Shown: one piece after another, positions 6,659 to 9,003 of the stretch
How positions within the stretch are numbered: the stretch's first letter is position 1
Layout of the letters: each line of letters opens with the position of its first letter
Assembly (NCBI GenBank): GCA_021789735.1
Contig: JAJYJB010000088.1
Coordinates: forward strand, 1 to 9,003
DNA from: Nitrospirota bacterium
Lineage (GTDB): Bacteria > Nitrospirota > Thermodesulfovibrionia > Thermodesulfovibrionales > JdFR-88
DNA: 9,003 nt
Direction: 5' to 3'
Made by a program: the position numbers and the translations under genes
The notes under the pieces: generated by a model
What the model saw: only the letters and a program-made list of their open reading frames with translations
Databases searched by the model: none
Told to the model about the DNA's origin: nothing

Positions 6659-6804
6659 AGTAGCCTTGCCCAAAAGCCTGGTCGAGGTTTTCCGGCTATG
6701 GAGTTCGGCGGTCGTTCCGGTTCACGCTCCTCGTTTATAACTGACTGATCCGCTGATTAATCCAAACTACCCCGCAAAAAATCCATAGCGAAAAAAGTCT
6801 TGTC

Positions 6805-6863
6805 AACCTCATGGCTGCGCGTGGACGGGTCTTTCCGTCCGGATAGCTGAATTTTTTGAGGTT
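6805..6863 (+). promoter_or_regulatory. Nested hairpin in the leader of the double-cubane operon
   Basis: Three pairing blocks fit inside each other: AACCTCA (6805-6811) with TGAGGTT (6857-6863), TGGCT (6812-6816) with AGCTG (6845-6849, two G-U pairs), and GGACGG (6823-6828) with CCGTCC (6835-6840) around GTCTTT. A run of six T (6852-6857) lies on the 3' side. The structure ends about 100 bases before the gene start. It does not match a riboswitch class that I can recognise; it may be a regulatory leader or a weak terminator. Confidence 0.35.
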
Positions 6864-6961
6864 TTCACTTCGACCCTGCTGCCTCATATTAAATCGAGCA
6901 ATAAATTCTTGACGATTTTGTAATAGTCGGGCAGAGATTTTAATAAAAAATTGGAGGACGT

Positions 6962-8236
6962 ATGAGCGGAAAAGACTATACAAAGATGTGGGAAGGCCTT
7001 GGGCTTAATCTTGAAAATCATGCCGGGCTTCTGGGCGTACTTTCAAAAGCATACACTGACATTTACCTTGCGCAGAAGAACAGGCCCAAGTCGATGGAGT
7101 ATTTTGATTTTGTCATTTCCGAAGTGCACGGACTGAGGATCGAGGAGATCCTGAATGCAAAGGAAGCGGGCAGGAAAGTAGTCGGCACGTTTTGCGTCTA
7201 TGTGCCCGAGGAGATCGTGCTTGCGGCTGACGGAGTATGCATCGGCCTTTGCGCGGGCGCGGAGGTAGGCTCCGGCGAGGCCGAAAAATTCATCCCGCGA
7301 AACACCTGCGCTCTTATAAAGGCCTTCATGGGGTTCAAGCTTTCGGGCCTTTGCCCATATGTTGAGTCCAGCGATCTCATCGTGGGCGAGACAACCTGCG
7401 ACGGCAAGAAGAAGGCATATGAAAGCTTCAACGATATAACCGGTAAGGTCTATGTAATGGAAATCCCCCACATGAAGAACGCGGAGGACAAAAAGCTCTG
7501 GCTTAGCGAAGTCAAAAGATTCAAAACCAGGATGGAGGAGCTTACCGGAAACAAGATAACGCTGGAGGGGCTCAAAAAATCCGCGTCGATCGTAAACGCA
7601 AAAAGAAAGGCGCTGCAGCGTTTAAGCAGGCTGAGGGCGGCGGACCCGGCCCCCATATCTGGCCTTGACGCGCTGTTGGTAAACCAGGTCTCTTTCTATG
7701 ACGACCCTGTCAGGTTTACCGATATGACCAACAAGCTCTGCGACGAACTGGAGCAAAGGGTATCGGCCGGAACAGGCGTGGCCGAAAAAGGAGCCCCGCG
7801 CATCCTCGTCTCCGGCTCCCCGATGGCGATACCCAACTGGAAACTGCACGCGATAATCGAGGGCAGCGGGGCCGTGGCTGTGGGAGAAGAGTCCTGCATA
7901 GGGGAAAGAAACCACCGGGACCTGCTGGATGAGGATTTCTCCAGCGTGGATGAGGCCATGGAGAAACTGGCATCCCGCTATCTGGGCATAGACTGCGCCT
8001 GCTTTACGCCAAATGACGAAAGGCTGGACAATATAAAAGCACTCACAAAAAACCTCCACGCAAACGGGGTTATCCACTACTCACTTCAGTTCTGCACGCC
8101 TTACATGATGGAGGCGTACAGGGTGGAGAAGGCGGTTACGGAAACACCGTTCATGCGCATAGAAACGGATTACAGCATGGAGGATTTCGGCCAGCTTAAA
8201 ACCAGGGTAGAAGCCTTTATAGAGATGCTCAAATAG
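6962..8236 (+). CDS. Double-cubane cluster protein (HgdB/2-hydroxyacyl-CoA dehydratase subunit superfamily)
   Basis: This 424-aa protein is related to the D subunit of 2-hydroxyacyl-CoA dehydratases and benzoyl-CoA reductases. Its cysteine pattern matches the double-cubane cluster proteins (DCCP, including YjiM): Cys78, Cys93, Cys97, Cys116, Cys131 and Cys146, in contexts such as GTFCVYVPEEIVLAADG and VGETTCDGKKKAYE. In the characterised Carboxydothermus DCCP, six cysteines hold an [8Fe-9S] double cubane used for ATP-driven low-potential reduction of small molecules such as acetylene; the natural substrate is unknown. Here the cluster is inferred. GGAGG lies four bases before the ATG. No signal peptide or membrane segment is seen, so it should be cytoplasmic. 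The activase gene follows after three bases, and no second dehydratase subunit is adjacent within the window, which argues against a classic heterodimeric dehydratase. Confidence 0.85.
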   Translation: MSGKDYTKMWEGLGLNLENHAGLLGVLSKAYTDIYLAQKNRPKSMEYFDFVISEVHGLRIEEILNAKEAGRKVVGTFCVYVPEEIVLAADGVCIGLCAGAEVGSGEAEKFIPRNTCALIKAFMGFKLSGLCPYVESSDLIVGETTCDGKKKAYESFNDITGKVYVMEIPHMKNAEDKKLWLSEVKRFKTRMEELTGNKITLEGLKKSASIVNAKRKALQRLSRLRAADPAPISGLDALLVNQVSFYDDPVRFTDMTNKLCDELEQRVSAGTGVAEKGAPRILVSGSPMAIPNWKLHAIIEGSGAVAVGEESCIGERNHRDLLDEDFSSVDEAMEKLASRYLGIDCACFTPNDERLDNIKALTKNLHANGVIHYSLQFCTPYMMEAYRVEKAVTETPFMRIETDYSMEDFGQLKTRVEAFIEMLK

Positions 8237-8239
8237 ATA

Positions 8240-8989
8240 ATGAAGGCGCTTGGCATAGACATAGGCTCCAGGTTCATAAAGGCCGTCCTTACTGAGGGCG
8301 GCCGGATCTCTGATTACCGCAAGTTGGATACCTCATTCGACCCTCTTGAAAGGTGCCGGAAGCTGCTTAAGGAGATGCCTACGGATAAGGTGATGGCCAC
8401 CGGCTATGGAAGGCATCTTCTTGAGGTGCACACGGACATTAAGACCATTACCGAGATAAAGGCTTTTGCCAGAGGCTCGCGGGCAATGTTTCCAGCGTGC
8501 CGAACCATCATAGACATCGGCGGGCAGGACACAAAAGTGATAAGCCTGGGCGAGCCGGGTGCTGTCAAAAAGTTCGAGATGAACGACAGGTGCGCAGCCG
8601 GCACGGGCAAGTTCCTTGAGATAATGGCTAGGGCGCTGGGCTACTCTATCGAGGATTTCGGTTCCCAGGCCGCACAAGGGGATGCCGGGCTTCAGATAAA
8701 CAGCATGTGTACGGTCTTTGCCGAGTCCGAGGTGATCTCCCTTATAACCAAGGGGGCCAAAAGAGAGGACATCGCCCTGGCCCTGCACCGCTCTGTTGCC
8801 GGCCGCGTGCTCTCTATGGCGCAGAGGGTTGATGTGGAAGACGAGATCGTATTTGCGGGGGGCTGCGCCAAAAACAATCTTCTGAAAGAGCTGTTTGAGG
8901 CCGGCACCGGGAAAAAAGTGCGGGTGGCACAGAATCCGGAGATTACAGGCGCCCTGGGGGCCGCGCTTTTAGCGTTTGAACAAAATTAA
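8240..8989 (+). CDS. ATP-dependent activase of the double-cubane protein (HgdC/BadF/YjiL family)
   Basis: The 249-aa protein belongs to the ASKHA-fold activases (acyl-CoA dehydratase activase, HgdC-like). These homodimers bind ATP and pass one electron at very low potential to their dehydratase or double-cubane partner. The phosphate-1 motif is GIDIGSRFIKAVL (5-17), the phosphate-2 motif is IDIGGQDTKV (about 91-100), and FAGGCAKNNLL is the adenosine-side motif near the C terminus. Cys118 (NDRCAAGTGKF) and Cys157 (NSMCTVFAESE) are the two conserved ligands that, from both subunits, hold a single [4Fe-4S] cluster; their 39-residue spacing equals that in Acidaminococcus HgdC (Cys127/Cys166). The start lies three bases after the upstream stop and has no strong ribosome binding site, suggesting translational coupling. 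Cluster and partner are inferred from family and context. Confidence 0.92.
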   Translation: MKALGIDIGSRFIKAVLTEGGRISDYRKLDTSFDPLERCRKLLKEMPTDKVMATGYGRHLLEVHTDIKTITEIKAFARGSRAMFPACRTIIDIGGQDTKVISLGEPGAVKKFEMNDRCAAGTGKFLEIMARALGYSIEDFGSQAAQGDAGLQINSMCTVFAESEVISLITKGAKREDIALALHRSVAGRVLSMAQRVDVEDEIVFAGGCAKNNLLKELFEAGTGKKVRVAQNPEITGALGAALLAFEQN

Positions 8990-8994
8990 TCTTT

Positions 8995-9000
8995 GAGGAG
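8995..9000 (+). promoter_or_regulatory. Shine-Dalgarno sequence of a further gene beyond the edge
   Basis: GAGGAG stands five bases after the activase stop and three bases before the window ends. No terminator separates them, so another gene of the same operon probably starts within the next few bases. Its identity cannot be seen. Confidence 0.5.
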
Positions 9001-9003
9001 ATC

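Noticed and set aside
6909..6914. TTGACG close to the double-cubane gene as a separate promoter
   Set aside because: No acceptable -10 box lies 16-19 bases downstream.
6735..6983. 82-codon minus-strand frame overlapping the start of the double-cubane gene
   Set aside because: No ribosome binding site is seen before its ATG, it starts inside a real gene, and it shows no recognisable domain.

Overview
The window looks like chromosomal DNA from a free-living, probably anaerobic bacterium of moderately high GC. A canonical DnaJ, an HspR-type repressor and ClpB in one operon, followed by an oxygen-sensitive double-cubane iron-sulfur protein with its activating ATPase, would fit Nitrospirota or Desulfobacterota-like lineages. 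That placement is inference and cannot be fixed from sequence alone.

Left part (1-1509, all minus strand): rlmB is followed, in transcription order, by tRNA-Thr(TGT), tRNA-Tyr(GTA), tRNA-Gly(TCC), tRNA-Thr(GGT) and the first 37 codons of tuf (EF-Tu), which runs off the left edge. This is the same tRNA order that precedes tufB in Escherichia coli. A strong promoter lies just upstream of the first tRNA. A hairpin with a T-rich tail sits between tRNA-Tyr and tRNA-Gly and could attenuate the operon.

Middle part (1510-5901, plus strand): a divergent control region carries two good sigma-70-type promoters. The second is covered by an inverted repeat with the exact half-site and spacing of the HspR operator HAIR (CTTGA-N11-TCAAG). 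It drives dnaJ, hspR (4-nt overlap) and clpB, closed by a strong intrinsic terminator. This reads as an autoregulated disaggregase operon: HspR represses its own promoter, while DnaJ and ClpB (with DnaK encoded elsewhere) rescue aggregated protein.

Right part (5902-9003, plus strand): a tRNA-Leu(CAG) gene with its own promoter is followed by about 835 bases without a conventional gene. The first half (6126-6549) holds nothing I recognise. The second half has a near-consensus promoter, a perfect Shine-Dalgarno sequence, a 15-codon Phe-rich small ORF and a nested hairpin, and then leads into an operon for a double-cubane-cluster protein of the HgdB/2-hydroxyacyl-CoA dehydratase superfamily and its ATP-dependent activase. 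A further gene probably starts just beyond the right edge. The small ORF and structured leader, and the HAIR-covered promoter, are the parts most worth follow-up.
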